A stretch of DNA of 42,004 bases. It comes from Reclinomonas americana ATCC 50394 (taxonomy: Eukaryota > Jakobida > Jakobea > Jakobida). The stretch is taken from positions 15,021-57,024 of the forward strand of contig PS015067.1 of the NCBI GenBank assembly GCA_048213135.1, given 5' to 3'. The translations under genes were made by a program, and so were the position numbers. The notes beneath the pieces were generated by a model that saw only the letters and a list, made by a program, of their open reading frames with translations, had not been told where the DNA came from and did no database searches. Of this stretch, positions 10,141 through 23,300 are shown piece after piece (position 1 is the first letter of the stretch; each line of letters starts with the position of its first letter).

Positions 10141-13100
10141 TTTTTTTACACACCAGCGCAATGACACTGCCGCTTCCGCTGCCCGTGCACGGGACGCAGT
10201 CGTGCATCCATGGTACGTAGCCAGCGTCACATTGACCACACAAGGGCGACGCGCTGTCTCGATGCGTCCAGGGAGCACAGAAGGTGCCTTGTGGCACCCC
10301 AGAAACCACACCCGTGACCATGCCGGGGGTTGGCTGCCGTCAAATGGATGAGCACAGACGCAATACGCGCACACATGCTACTGCGTGTGTGTGTGTGACA
10401 TACCGGTGGCGGAGCCACATTCCGAGGAGTTGATGATGACGACGGTGGGGCCGAGCTGCTGGAGCGCAAGCACCAGTCGAACGGACACCGCACAGGCGAC
10501 ACAGTTAGAGTCACAGGATCCACGGCAGGCCAGTACCCCTCGTCAACGATTAGGGTATTGCCGCCCTACATGTGCGCGAGGAGCTGGCAATGTGAGCGAG
10601 GGCTGATCAAAAAAACACTCCGCACGTCACACGCAACTGGACATTGCGCCACGGAGGGACACGTGGCACAACTCGCAGAGTTGAGGGAAAAGTCATATTG
10701 GCCGTACGGACACGCACTGCAGCGAATCGGGAATAGGCGTGGAACAACACCAAAGCCAGGCGGGCAGCCGCTCATGGTGGGCGACATGGTCACCAAACCA
10801 CGCACAGTCGCCGTCGCTAATCATACACGCACAAGCAGAACGTGCCGTGAGCAGCCATCCGTACGTGTATTCCGTGGAGAGACCCTATCACCGCAGACGC
10901 AACATGGCAACTGGTACCAACTGGGTGTGGAAACATAGACCACGATCTCGTCGCCGATGCTCCCTTCAGGAAGCAATTGTAGAAAGCCGACGCCACTCAC
11001 CGTGGACGCCAACACATCGACAACAGTGCTGCGCAATAAAAGAACAAACGAGTTACGGCATGTACCTTGCGTCAATCCATGAGAATCACTGACCAGTTGG
11101 TGCATTTCGCCTCGACTACAAAATTGTTCAGTGTCGACATGAAATTCTCAAACACGTCGTAGACGCTGTACAGCACAGCACACACAATGTACGATTGTCA
11201 GCGATATGCACTTGAAGGTGGGCAGGGCAGAGAGGAAATGCCGAAGCACACCTTACGTTGAGGGTCGTAGGCAACCCGGGTACGAAAGACCACTGCGAGC
11301 CAACGTCGACGCGGTACGGAGACGATGCCATGCTCGGCCCGTACTCTGCGTAGTTGTTGTCGAACACGGTCTGCGACAGCAGATCGTCGCACAACGACAC
11401 AGCCAGCAATGCCGACAGATCCTGCCAACGTCAACAGTGAACATAGGCAGGCTCGCGCGCAGTCGCACAACAGCAATGTACCTCCGACTGAATAAACATG
11501 CCTCCACCGCCACCTAGCCCACCGTTTGGCAGAAGGGCAGTGCTGGCCACGACACTTGGCGCGCTTGCACGATTACCACGCATGTATACGTTCTGCACGT
11601 GGAACGGCTGGACACAGGGTGATTGCGACGAGCTGGTGGCACAGGCATGATGAGACGAAGGCATGCAACGAGATGCAGGTGGGCCCGGGAGTACTCACGA
11701 GATCATGGGCGGCACTGCGGAACTATTGACAAACATGGCGCCACCGAGCTGCGCCGTGTTCTCCAGAAACCACTGCAGAGTAAACCCACCAATGCGTTAC
11801 AGCCCATGGCACCACGTCGCTACTCGCTGTCTCTCTCCTGTCGCCACTCACCGATTGCACCACCTGCACGCTCCCGGTGCTTCCGATCCACAGCCCACCA
11901 CCGTTTGAGGCAGTGTTACCAGATAGCGTCCTGTAGTGCAAACAAACATCAACCACCGCACACCCTCGAGACGATATCCGTCGCAGAGAGACGCAACGTG
12001 TTCGCTACAAGAGCGGTGGCACTGTTCGACACAAACACTGCACCGCCCAGTGTTGCGCTGTGTAGTAGACCAGTGAATAGGGAGGCTACTTTACGAACTT
12101 TCTGACAAACCAAAAATGCGCACCTATTCGCGACAAATGACTGCGCCGCACCACCTCACAGCCATCAGCGCAACAACAACACACCATCGGGAGACAAGAG
12201 CAGCAACAAAAAAAGACGCAACGCAATTGGTCAGGGCCACCGACGACCTGCAGCATGGCGGCACACGGCAGGAGTGAGCGTACACGTCAGCACAGACAAC
12301 TGCGTGGGTAAACGACCACACAACTGCAGACGACCGCTAACAGCGCCACCATAGTAGGAAGTCGAATTCCCAAATGTGCATTGCGTAAAATTCACTTGGG
12401 CCTGCAAGCATTATCGTCACGCTCCGTGGAGACGCAAACACAGTACAGAACAGGAACTCTTATTTCATCCCCAACGCACCTGGTTTTCCAGATCAACAAC
12501 GCCCCCGTTGCCGACGCTCGTGCAGTTGCTGAATTGCACGTTGAAGACGTCAATCACGGAGCGATCATCGACAACCTGTGGACCCCGTGCGGGTGTTCAG
12601 AATAACGGACGACAGAGACCACCGAGGAGGCATGTGGACTGCTACTCACCAGGGCACCTCCGGCGTTGCCGCCAACTGCGCCCACAACAATCGAGTCGTG
12701 GAGCTGCAATCGAGAGGCGTCTGTCACGTAGAAACAGCTGCAAGAAAAACAACACCGTCAACATAAGCCCACGATTGTTATGGACACATTTGTGTCGGTC
12801 ACAGACACACCCTCCTGCAGACAAGTGAGATTGTTAGAAGACTGCATGGAAGCTGCGCAAGAAAAAAACAGTCAACACAGACAGCCAGCCAACCTCGCGC
12901 CGATGCTTGACACCGCAGCAGTGATGATGTACGCACAACCATGGTCGCGGTCTGCCGAAGGATGGCAACTCCTGCGTACTAGAAGATTAGCTGTCGACTG
13001 ACACATGCTTCGGCGGCAGACCACACACACACACCGCCATTGAAGGTTGCCGAGTTGCCATCAAAGAGTGAGTCGGTCACGGTCACCGGACCACTGCACA

Positions 13101-16100
13101 TGACAGCACCCTTTTGTTTGCAACATAGCGCAATCACGCATCACTCGCCCATTCCCTTACACGCACCTGCCGTCAACAAAGNNNNNNNNNNNNNNNNNNN
13201 NNNNNNNNNNNNNNNNNNNNNNNNNNNNNNNNNNNNNNNNNNNNNNNNNNNNNNNNNNNNNNNNNNNNNNNNNNNNNNNNNNNNNNNNNNNNNNNNNNNN
13301 NNNNNNNNNNNNNNNNNNNNNNNNNNNNNNNNNNNNNNNNNNNNNNNNNNNNNNNNNNNNNNNNNNNNNNNNNNNNNNNNNNNNNNNNNNNNNNNNNNNN
13401 NNNNNNNNNNNNNNNNNNNNNNNNNNNNNNNNNNNNNNNNNNNNNNNNNNNNNNNNNNNNNNNNNNNNNNNNNNNNNNNNNNNNNNNNNNNNNNNNNNNN
13501 NNNNNNNNNNNNNNNNNNNNNNNNNNNNNNNNNNNNNNNNNNNNNNNNNNNNNNNNNNNNNNNNNNNNNNNNNNNNNNNNNNNNNNNNNNNNNNNAAACC
13601 CCCACCATGCAGTGCATTGGCCGAATTGCTGAGCAGAACCGCCAATTGAATCGTCGCCGCTTGCGATGTGGTCAAGTAGAAAGCCCCTCCCACCGGCGCA
13701 GAGTTGTACTGCAGGATGGCGCTGGTCACGTGCAGCACGCATGCGTCCTCCACAGCTGTCGCACCACCGGCCACTGCGCAGCGACCAAGATGTTATCACC
13801 CACTCTCTCTCGCACCCCCTTCCTGTCTTCGTCATCCCATCACGCAACACAACGCCGTGTTATTGCCCATGGTTCCTCCAGTCACCGTGACTGCGCCTTG
13901 CGTGTGCGCCGACAGACAACCACCGTTCTGCGTGTCGTCGTTGAGTACAATACGCGGAGACGACAAAGTTAACACACATACACATATAGATCTATACGAA
14001 CCAGTGCTGCCGTATTGAACTGCGTAAGCGAGAGCAATACAGTGAGAAATCAAGCCAGACTTCATAGACACAACTCAGTAGCACCACACACCAGACAATC
14101 TGTAGCGTACATGGTGAGGGCGCCGCTTTCGGCGTAGACGGCGCCACCATCCTTGCTCGCCGAATTATTCTTCAGCTGGCAGTTGTCAAAACTCAAGGTG
14201 CCGGAACTCTCCAGGGAAGCCGCACCGCCACTGCCCGCCACGGTATTCTGCTGCATGATGCAGGACGAAGCGTTGACAGAGGACGATGTCTCCACCGCCA
14301 ACGCTGTGAGATCGGTGTCAGAAACTGTGTTCGACATGGACACGAAGAGCAGTAGTCGTGCACGCGATGGTCACCAGCGCCAATGCCCTCAAACGGCAGC
14401 AGACCAAACGAGCCCAGCACCGAGTTCTCGACAAGTGTGCGCGTGAGCTGAGCGGAGACGTACGCCGAAAAGTACAGAGCGCCACGAATTCTGTTCGACA
14501 AGCAGAGTGAGACGTTTCAACAATGGGGCGCACATCGGTCGAGCGGCTTACCTTGGCCGCGACAGAAAGCTATACGGTTGGTCAATTGCACCCACGAGGG
14601 TCCGTGTGGCGTTGAAGAAGCAGCTACGCAGTCGATCAGCGAGAGTTTGCTGACACGCACGACGTACACAAACAAACTCGCGCAACTCGGTGACAGTCAA
14701 CTGGCTGTACTGGCAGGCGAGCAGCGCACCGCCACCAGCATCCACTCCCGTCGCTGTTGACAAGATTGACACTTGCACCGTGTTCGCCTGAAACTGAACA
14801 TTGCTTAGCACCGCAGGAGCCACTTCCAGGAGCCACAGCGCGCCGCCACCGACCCTGCGTTCATCGTCAGATACATTGACGGTGCGGTGCGACTGACCAT
14901 CATCTCCCAACGCGTACCAGCTGGACTGTGCCGTTGCGGACGACACTGTCGCCACAACAGAGCAGTTGACAAACTGGCTGTTGGTAATCCGGAGTGGTGT
15001 CGGCGCATTCGAATAGCCGGACACATAGATGCAACCTGCGTCCGCACGCAACGGTCAGTCTCTCTCTCACAGACACGGCTCGGAGCCGATCACGGTCTTG
15101 CTGGCACGAACGCACCCCCTCCAAGCTGGGTCTGAGAATAGGTCACGTTCTGAAAGCGAACCGAGCAGTTCGCCATGTACAAGCGATCAGCAATAAATGA
15201 TGATCCTCGCCTACCACAAACGGATGCAACGTGTTCAGCGGGCAACACAGTCGCGGCAGAAAAATGAAGCTGCTGAACACGCTACGAAACCAAATAAAGA
15301 TTCCACCGCCACCGGATGCGCTCAGCTGATTAGTGGCGCCCACAAACAGTGTCGCATCCACAATCGTTACATTTGAGGCCGTGACGGTACCTGTGAAATG
15401 GAGCCACAAATGAATCGGCAGCCCGGACGAGCGATCGTGATTATCACTGCATTTCTCACCCTGCAAAAACATCGCTCCGCCGCCACCATAGTTGAAGAGA
15501 TCGCTGCCGGTGGGGAAGGTCACTGAATCGAGAACGACAATGCCGGTCAGTGCACAAACAAACGAAAAGTTTGTTGAGACAACTGGCGCATAAAACTTTC
15601 GCCAAAGTACACGCTGCACTGCGTCAAAGTGACGTTGGTGAGCATCAGGTTGAACGTGAACTGCGTCCAAAAACATCCACCGCCGCTGTTCGGGAACACT
15701 GACGGCGCGGTGGTCTGTGGCGTCGATTGCGTAATCGAAGTAGAGCACCTGGGCGACACACACACAGTCAGTTTCAGCTCTTTCTCTCTTTCTCTCTCTC
15801 ACAGAGACAGGGCCTCCCACCGCGTCATCGCCACATTCGTCAGCGATCCAAGTGCCATTGCAATGCATCCGCCAGACGATTGCACACGGCCACTCAACGT
15901 TTCGTGCACCTAAAAGATGCAAAAGTCAGCCCACGAAACATAAGCGGGAGTGCGTACAACGGAGACACCAACCGTGACTGACGAGCTGGTGGACGATGCG
16001 ATGCGTACACAGAGCAAGTCAGTCACCACCAAGCGTCACATGCCTTTACCCCCACTCGTACGCACTTGCTTACACTGGTCCCGTGGAGGTACATGGTGCC

Positions 16101-17991
16101 CTCAAACGTTCCATCCAGGGCACCAACGCCCAGGACGCTACCATCTTGCTGGCAAGTCACAGACACAATCGTCCGACAACCCGCAATGTAGGAGCCGTAA
16201 TCGATCCACAAACCGGCCGTTGCAATTGCAACAGCACTTCCGCCCACGAGAAGTTGGACGGTTGGATCGACCCTGCAGCACCACATGCACACCCATCCGT
16301 TGCCTCCAACTCAGTCACTGTGAGAGACGACGACGCATGTAGGAACAGATAAAATACGCAACGCCGACGGTGGTGTGATCGACAAGACAGTGACTGTGGA
16401 ATTCGTCACACTGCAGTCGATAGTGGTGAGATTCTGCGTGCCGGTCGCATACAACGCTCCGCGGACATTGTACACCACAGACACGGCGGACTGCGAGCTT
16501 TCCAAATACACCTGCACAATGCGAGTCAATTTTAGTGACAGGCAGGCGATTACTTTTCTCACCGCATGGGGCGATCCGCACCTCGTCCGAACTCATTTGC
16601 ACGCGCGTGAGAACCGCAGAGCCCGTGGACAGCAATATCGAAGAACCGCCCATCAAACTAGTGTTCGCGTTAAACTGATTGCCCACCTGCGAGGCGACGA
16701 TCCGGTTGCGTGCAAACACACTGCTGGTTACCGACAGCGCAATCTGCATGGTCATCAGCGCACTTCCACCCATCAACGACATCACATGCGTGCTGTTGGT
16801 TATTTGGAAGAGATTCTACGTGGCCACATGCACGGCTGGTAAGCATGACTGCATCGAGTACGAGGGCGATTGCGTAGTGTACCTCGGTGAACGTGCAGTT
16901 GACCAGTTGCATGTTTGCATTCGTGACCGACATTGATACCGCACTGGTGGCACTCAACCATGCCAGTCCTGCGCCGCCCGAGTTCGGCTACCAGCAGGCA
17001 CACAGATGCTTAGCGAACGTATCGCGAGACACAGCGACAGTATAGTTTGAGTCACGCACCGTTGATCCCTGAAGGTTGAATAAATTTACGGAATTCGTGA
17101 CGAACTGCGAACCGGTGGCGTTGAGGCTGAGATACGTGCCTGCGACACGATCCACCACCATCACTTAGCAAGATAGTAGCCAACAAAGACACACCGAGCT
17201 GTCACCGCGATTGCCGTACCACTTGCCAGCATGCCAGCGCCACCAAGCGCACATGTCACCGTTTCACCACCGGATTGCACCGTGTTGCCACCAACCATAT
17301 TGCCTGTGAATGTGGTGCTGCCGAAGAGTGCGACGGAGAGCAGAGGTGCTGTCGAGCCCACCACACATGCATCAGTCAGTGGCCACGAAACAAACAGGAG
17401 AGAACAATCGCTACGCACCGGCTCCGGGCGGTGGATTGTTGGTCAGCACCGGCGTCAACACAGCACTAGTATGCATGCTAGTGAGCACAGAGAAACGTAC
17501 AACAGGATATCCACGCGTGCAGCTGACCCACCAGCCTGCACCGCCACCACCGAGGTACGACGAGCCCGTCAGGGACACCCACTGCGTGACTGTCACCGTG
17601 TTATTGGCAAACAGGCAGTCGCCAATGTTCACCGTGGACGCCAGATAAGGTGCCGACGCTGCGATACACGTTGTCATGAACAGACGACAACAAGATCGCA
17701 CTACACAAGCTGCTGCTCACCGACAATACTATAAACGAGCAACCCAGCGCCGGCAAACACGGGAGTGGTGCTGAGCGTCACCGTCGGATTGGACACTGAG
17801 ATGGAGTTGCCCGCAAACGTAGTGCTGGTGACTGCCATCACAGTCTGCCCTGTCGACACAATGCCTACCGCTGCGCCGCCCCACGCAAACTGTGTGTATG
17901 GGACGCCAGCGCTGTTGGCGCCAATCTAATTCGACACGCATCCACCAGCGAGTTAGTCAACGCGTTGTGTCGGCACCTCCTCCTCCTCCTC

Positions 17992-18027
<36 letters not shown>

Positions 18028-19461
18028 CAAAGCAACGCACCGCACACAGCAGCGAGTTGGCAGAGAAGAGGCTGTCGTGAATCGCCACATACTGCACACC
18101 GACAGCAGTCACCGCACCGCGCAGGGTTCCCGCGTGACTCGACAAGTGCACATTGGAGAGCATCAAACTCGCCTGCGATGCACTCTGTGGAGAAGCAAAA
18201 GAAAAAAANNNNNNNNNNNNNNNNNNNNNNNNNNNNNNNNNNNNNNNNNNNNNNNNNNNNNNNNNNNNNNNNNNNNNNNNNNNNNNNNNNNNNNNNNNNN
18301 NNNNNNNNNNNNNNNNNNNNNNNNNNNNNNNNNNNNNNNNNNGCCGCTCCATCAGCCACACGGACATGAATGCAGCGGAGAGGGAAACCGAACACAACAT
18401 TGGAAGAAGGAGCATGAAGCCACGCGTGACCGCCGACAAAGCCGCTCACGGTCACATTGGCGAGTGAAAGCTGTGCGATCACATAATGAGCTCTGAGAGG
18501 CTGAGGGGCACAGGTGGTGCACACTCGTGACGGGGAATTACCGTGGTCGACAGCGCCGTGGTGGCGATGCCGGTCGGTTCGGCCACAAGAGAGCACTGGG
18601 CCAGCGACGCGGCAAAGCAGGCGAGAAACACAGGTTGCGGCAGTGTGCTTGACGGCGACGCCACCCAACCCAAGCCCTCCACCGTCAGCTGACCGCGAAC
18701 CGACAGCGACGAATGCACCCCGAACACAGCAAGGAGTGGTGCTGTCAGCAAGTCGTCATTGTGCAACTGCATGGTGACAGGCCCGGTGGTGGCCACGGTG
18801 ATGTTGGCGTCTGTGCGAAGCGAGTGAGGGTGATGCGATAGTGCCGGCACCTCCGCCGCCCAGTGCGCCTCACCGACAAACTGCGAGGAGAGTGGGAGAC
18901 TCGGCGATGGCACATACACTCCGGCTGTCAACTCGATCACGAGGTTGGCCACACAGACGCCCGACAGGTTTGAGGTGGCCAGCGTCGCCAGTGCACACGG
19001 CGGTGCAGCTGGCGGAGGCGTTGCAGTGGGAGAGAACGTGCATGGAGTCGCGGCTGCTGCTGATGCCGAAATGCCAACTGCGCCAAAAATAAAAATGCAT
19101 GCGGTCAAAGTCAAGCATGAGAGCATGAGCGTGCCCACAACAGCCGTGTTTGACAGCGCGCACACATACACGAATCACACACAAAGAGAGAGGGAGAGAA
19201 AGCGCGCGCGCACACATGCAAGCAGGTCACATGTTTTCCACGATCCTCCGATGTTCCTCTCTCTCGCTCTCTCCCCTGCCCTCTCACTCTGACTCCCCCT
19301 CACGCACACCACCCACCTGAAGACACACAGGAAGCCACGGCGAAGCGCACAGCACCCGGTACAGCCACGGACAGAGCAATCGCCACGAGCAGTGCGCCGA
19401 GGCAACTCAGCAGTCGACTGCCCCGACCACCATTGTGCGGGGCTCGCCGCCGCAGGCGCAT
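7197..19461 (-). CDS. Giant receptor-like protein: signal peptide, beta-helix ectodomain, Cys-rich stalk, polytopic membrane domain
   Basis: One gene of about 50 short exons reads continuously on the minus strand. I start it at the ATG at 19461, which opens MRLRRRAPHNGG followed by a hydrophobic segment (LLSCLGALLVAIALSVAV), a clear signal peptide. Exon 1 (19461-19317) joins in phase to exon 2 (19077-18542). The ectodomain is a long series of polymorphic-membrane-protein-like repeats. It is followed by Cys-rich modules, at least six hydrophobic segments and a Glu/Asp-rich cytoplasmic tail ending at 7197-7199. Gaps at 18209-18342 and 13182-13595 hide a little coding sequence. Proteins of this architecture occur in scattered protists; their ligands are unknown to me. 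Role is inferred: a surface adhesin or receptor. Individual exon edges are approximate. Confidence 0.8.
8145..8660 (-). repeat. Intronic minisatellite made of splice-acceptor-like units
   Basis: The start of one membrane-domain exon (acceptor plus GAATGCCTGTTCCC, at 8148-8161) is echoed five more times in the intron before it, near 8240, 8372, 8452, 8532 and 8648. Each is a degenerate CGCAG-GAATGCCTGTTC read on the minus strand. Units are about 80-130 bases with CT-rich spacers. Three units share ACACACATAATCACTC-like flanks. Confidence 0.75.
10153..10817 (-). other. Cys-rich stalk modules of the giant gene
   Basis: Exon 10817-10626 encodes GCPPGFG…CSACPYGQYDFSLNSASC followed by ATCPSVAQCP, resembling ephrin-receptor-like (GCC2/GCC3) Cys modules. 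Exons 10572-10404 and 10348-10153 add GYWPAVDPVT, CPFDWC and SPLCGQCDAGYVPWMHDCVP. The spacing resembles the membrane-proximal Cys-rich region of protist Pmp-like receptors. Confidence 0.7.
10905..19077 (-). other. Beta-helix (Pmp-like) ectodomain of the giant gene
   Basis: Repeats combine a GG-A/G-hydrophobic motif with F-x-x-N or similar. Examples: SGGAASLESSGTLSFDNCQL with KNNSASKDGGAVY (14092-14328), GAVMCSGPVTVTDSLFDGNS (13040-13119), NTASNGGGLW (near 11900), ENTAQLGGAMFVN (11701-11774), NCSVRFQNVTYSQTQLGG (near 15150) and SGGGGIFIWF (near 15300). Exons of 70-250 bases usually hold one or two beta-helix turns each. The C-terminal edge includes YAEYGPSMASSP (near 11330), a motif I associate with the end of such ectodomains. 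Confidence 0.75.
17979..18023. repeat. CCT/CT microsatellite in an intron of the giant gene
   Basis: CTC triplets pass into a CT dinucleotide run. The tract lies between the exon ending near 18040 and the exon starting near 17928 on the minus strand, so it is intronic. Confidence 0.85.
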
Positions 19462-19700
19462 GCGTCACAAGCCTGGGGGATGCTCACGCACAGAGCAATA
19501 GACGAAGGCTTGCGCTGCGGTGGAAGGAGGAGGATTGACAATTTCGTTGCATTGCATTGCCATCTCTCAGGACCTGGCGCCATGGCCATGGCGGAGTCGC
19601 CCGGAAGATGTTGATTGTGCAGGCAAGTTTATATTACAGTCGCAGCTGCAGCAGTGATCCAATCACTTACTCTTTCTTTTTTTCCATCCTAGTCTGTCTG

Positions 19701-20340
19701 TCACGGTCCACCCTCGGACGGCGACAGGCTGGACCGCCGGTTGCGGATGCCGGCGCTGGCGCTGGTTGGCGACAGGAACGACACACTCGGTCGTCTTCGG
19801 CTTGCGCTATCCGGTGTGCGCGCCACCGAGGCAGGCGTTCTTACGTCGGATCCGGACGTCGGCCTCACGCTCGAACGCTCACGTCCACCGTTGCTCGACA
19901 GCGATAATCTGCGGTCGCCGGGCGGCAGTGAACCACCGTTGGCCATGCTGGAGAAAACGCGGTTGACATCGCAGTCCAGATCCTGTTGCAGCAGCTGATG
20001 CTCGGAACCCATTCGTCTGCGAGGCGTGCCTCCCGACGAGTGCTCGCTGTGCGACGTGCCGGGCTCGTCAAAGAACACCACTTGTGCCGACTTTTGTTTT
20101 TTCTCGCGATCGTCTCCGGCGCCGAACTCGTCGCGCGCGGGAAGCGGGCTACCTGGTGGTGCCGCATACAGCGTGGAACGGCTGTTGGTGGCTGACGGGG
20201 GTCGACTGCTCCTCAACGCAGACGGCGGTCGATTTGCGGCGCCGACAACTTCCACAGCCACTTGCAGATCTTCCTGTCGACCATCTGGATCCTTGGCATC
20301 CTCCAAGCTTGGAGATACGGCGGATGGGATAGAGTTGAAC
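19701..20340 (-). other. Basic Ser/Pro-rich tail with RRxS motifs, copy 1
   Basis: After LPEGWNMFNSIP the protein becomes low-complexity. Three RRxS/T-type sites appear: DRRLSL, RRRPSVSF and RNRRSSL. VNRVFSSMANG and FLSPTSAS are the only blocks shared with the tail of copy 2. RRxS/T is the consensus for cAMP-dependent protein kinase. Confidence 0.7.
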
Positions 20341-23300
20341 ATGTTCCACCCCTCCGGCAAGCGATCTTGCAGGCGCTCCGGCAGAATCTGGAACACTGTG
20401 TGCACGAGACGGGAAACGCAATCAGCACATTGTGGATCACGAAAGACGACATGCATGATCAGCTCACCGTGCATCACCTCCGACACGCCCTTCAGCTCCA
20501 TTGGCTATCACACCAGAGATTGTCAATCACGCCATTGGAAAGCAGGAGAGAGAGTAAGAGACAGCACACAATAGACGCACCCCAATGTAGTTGGTCACCA
20601 CCGGCATGTCCAGCTCGAGTCGCCCTTCAGAGTCCTGTGTGTGTACCGCGCCGAGTGTCAGCGAAAACAATCAACACCAAGGTGTGTCTGTTCACCCGCG
20701 ACTGACACGCAACTCGTGGCAAAGTGCGCAGGAACTCGTCCGATACGTGGATCATGCCGCCCTTGGCCGTGCCGGACACACGCGCACCTCGATTGATCGT
20801 CGTGCCTGTGTGTGTCATCATGCCAGTAAGCGTAATGAATTGAATGAGAGTGGGACACAGGGGCGCAGTGCACCGTAGTAGTCCAGCCGACCCACGACCT
20901 CGTCCATCTGCGTGTCGTGCGCAACATGCAGTGAGTAAGCACGACTTCACAAGCTGATATGACAATCGTAGATAGTGCTCACCTTGTGCGTGGCTTCGCC
21001 AAAGTGCAAGCCCATACGAATTCTGAGTCCACGGTAGATGACGCCATATCTGGCCGAGTCCACAATCGCGCCATAGTTGAGCTTGTAGAGAGCTTTCGGC
21101 CAGCGTGTCTGCGGTATAGAAAATGGTGGTGAGATGCGATGCAATCCTTGTTTCCCCCGCAAGTGTGGTGTCTGTTACTGTACCTCCAGCAGTGCCATTT
21201 GCGTCTCCAGCGCCCAGTGAATCGCATCGAACGGCTTGGTGAAGGACACCATGAAAGCGTCACCTGCCCCACAGCAACAGAGTTAGGCACAGTTCTCTTG
21301 TCTCGGTGTGCTGAACGTGTGAACACGATGCACACCTTCTGTCTTGACCTCGAAGCCGTTGTGGTCGCGCAGTCCGCGACGCATGATGCGGTGGTGCTGC
21401 TGAATGCAGCGCGACATCAGATCGGCGTCCGTCTCCCACAGAGCCGTCGAGCCTGCGCAGACTGTGTCAGTATCTCAACTCAGTTCAACCTGCACATTGC
21501 GCCGACTCACCTTCAATATCCTGTGCGATGGAAGGATACACAAAGAAGACAAGATCACAAATCAGCAACACATCACATCGCTTTCGTTAAAAATGAACCC
21601 ACCGTGAAGCCGACCACAATCTATACATCCATAGAGAATGAAAATGAGCGACCTGCTGACGGTATAAGTGATGGACGCGACAGCACTGACCGTTCCCTTT
21701 GGTGCGTTGTCCAGAGCGGCGACATAGAGATCCTCGGCGTCGACGCCGTACGCTTGGCTGTCGTTGTGCTCCTCGCGGTAGGTGCGGTCCTTGTAGATGA
21801 AGCGCGAAAGGTACATGAAAACAGCGGTGTTGGCGAGCACAAATGAGGCCACGACGACGGAGGTGAAGATTTGAATCAGTAGCTGCATGCCGCGATTCGC
21901 CGGGATATTTCCATGAACTATGCACGCAATCACGATAAGCCTCAAGATACATCCTGCACTCCGTTGAAAGCACACAGGACCCACCGCTCTTCACATGCTC
22001 GTCCTTGTAAAACACGCCCGTCAACACGAGGCCCACCACAGAGCACACTCCATGGACACCAATGGCGTCGCACGGATCTGCATGCACATCGTTCAGTTTG
22101 TTGTCGACTAGCGAAAAGAATTGTGAGAGAGCAGTACCGTCAATGTGCAGACGCTTGGAGAGCCACTGCGATGCAACGGGGAAGAGGAATGAGAATGAGG
22201 AGTGCGCACGGAATGCCATTGCCATTGCCATGCTTTCCAACTGACCACGCCCGAGTGGTATGCAGCGCCGCACACACAGCCGATGATGAATGCTGCCCAC
22301 GGTTCCACGAACGCGCATGCTGTGTGTTTCCACTTCAGGCAGCGACGAGGATGTGAAAAGACTACAGCTTATTGTCAGACGAACCAGATGTAACGCCAAC
22401 CAAGCCGGCCAGCGACCCGTTGAGCATCGAGTTGACATCGTAGATGCCCATACGCATGCTAGATGCATACATACACACATATACACATACGTGTGTAAGT
22501 GCAAGAAAGCGATCATGTTTTGGATGTTCACTTGCACACACCGAGCAATGAACAATGCGGCGAGCGTGGCACCCGAACCGGCAACAATGGTGTTGATTGC
22601 TGCGCGACCTGCGATGCGCGTAGATGGTTCAGCGAACCGCGTTCACAGGCACTCACTGTGTTGGCCTACTGTCAAATCGTACCTGCAGTGCGCATTTGAT
22701 CTGTACCGGGTGCGATGGTGACGGTGGAGATGGAGTTGAACCCCTGCGACACGTCGCGAGTTAGTTCCAAGAAGGACGACGCCAGCCGAATGGTCAGTGA
22801 AAACTTACCAGCCATCCGAACCACAAAATGAAACTGCCCAGCGCCTGCAACATTTGTTGCGTCTTCACCCACTGTGAGCGAACCATCTCCAGTGTGGTGT
22901 CGGCCTGCACATGCACGCATGAGTATCGCTCGTGGACGGCTGCAGATACCAAAGACACAACGCATGCATATATGCACCGCCACGTTTTCCACAGAGTCGT
23001 CCTCGGTGGCTCCGCCCACCGAGGATCCGCGGTCGGAGGAATTGTTGTCAGGGGTGACCTTTGGCGTGCCGAACACCACACCCGGGCGCGGACCGATAAT
23101 CTGAAGCGTAGGCGTCAGGAGAAGAGATCGTTGAAGTGCACGCCCAAGAAGATCTCACAGTACGCACCGCTGCACCGGCGATCGAAGCATATCCGCCAAC
23201 CATGTGCACAGCGCAGTCGCCAGCGAAATCGAGCACATAGTAACCACCGAGAATGCGCTTCTCCACCGGCGCAGAGCTGCACAGATCGCCAAGATTAGGG

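Larger units (their letters stand above)
20340..21703 (-). other. Class III cyclase catalytic domain, copy 1
   Basis: Catalytic landmarks: NAPKGT-IVVGFT-DIE-GSTALWE (first metal Asp in DIE), EVKTEGDAFMVSF (adenine-selecting Lys; second metal Asp in GDAF), YRGLRIRMGLHFGEATHK, RLDYYGTTINRGARVSG (Asp of DYYG for adenine; Asn and Arg of NRGAR for the transition state), GGMIHVS, and MELKGVSEVMHGELI. The Lys/Asp pair indicates ATP rather than GTP as substrate. Sequence style resembles the fungal/trypanosomatid single-chain cyclases, which work as homodimers. Confidence 0.88.

Noticed and set aside
7197-19461. Bacterial (chlamydial) contamination, because of Pmp-like repeats
   Set aside because: The repeats are split by many spliceosomal introns with consistent phases and lie in the same contigs as eukaryotic genes.
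20340-21703. Guanylyl cyclase instead of adenylyl cyclase
   Set aside because: The substrate-selecting positions are Lys (EVKTEGD) and Asp (DYYG), as in adenylyl cyclases; guanylyl cyclases have Glu and Cys or similar.
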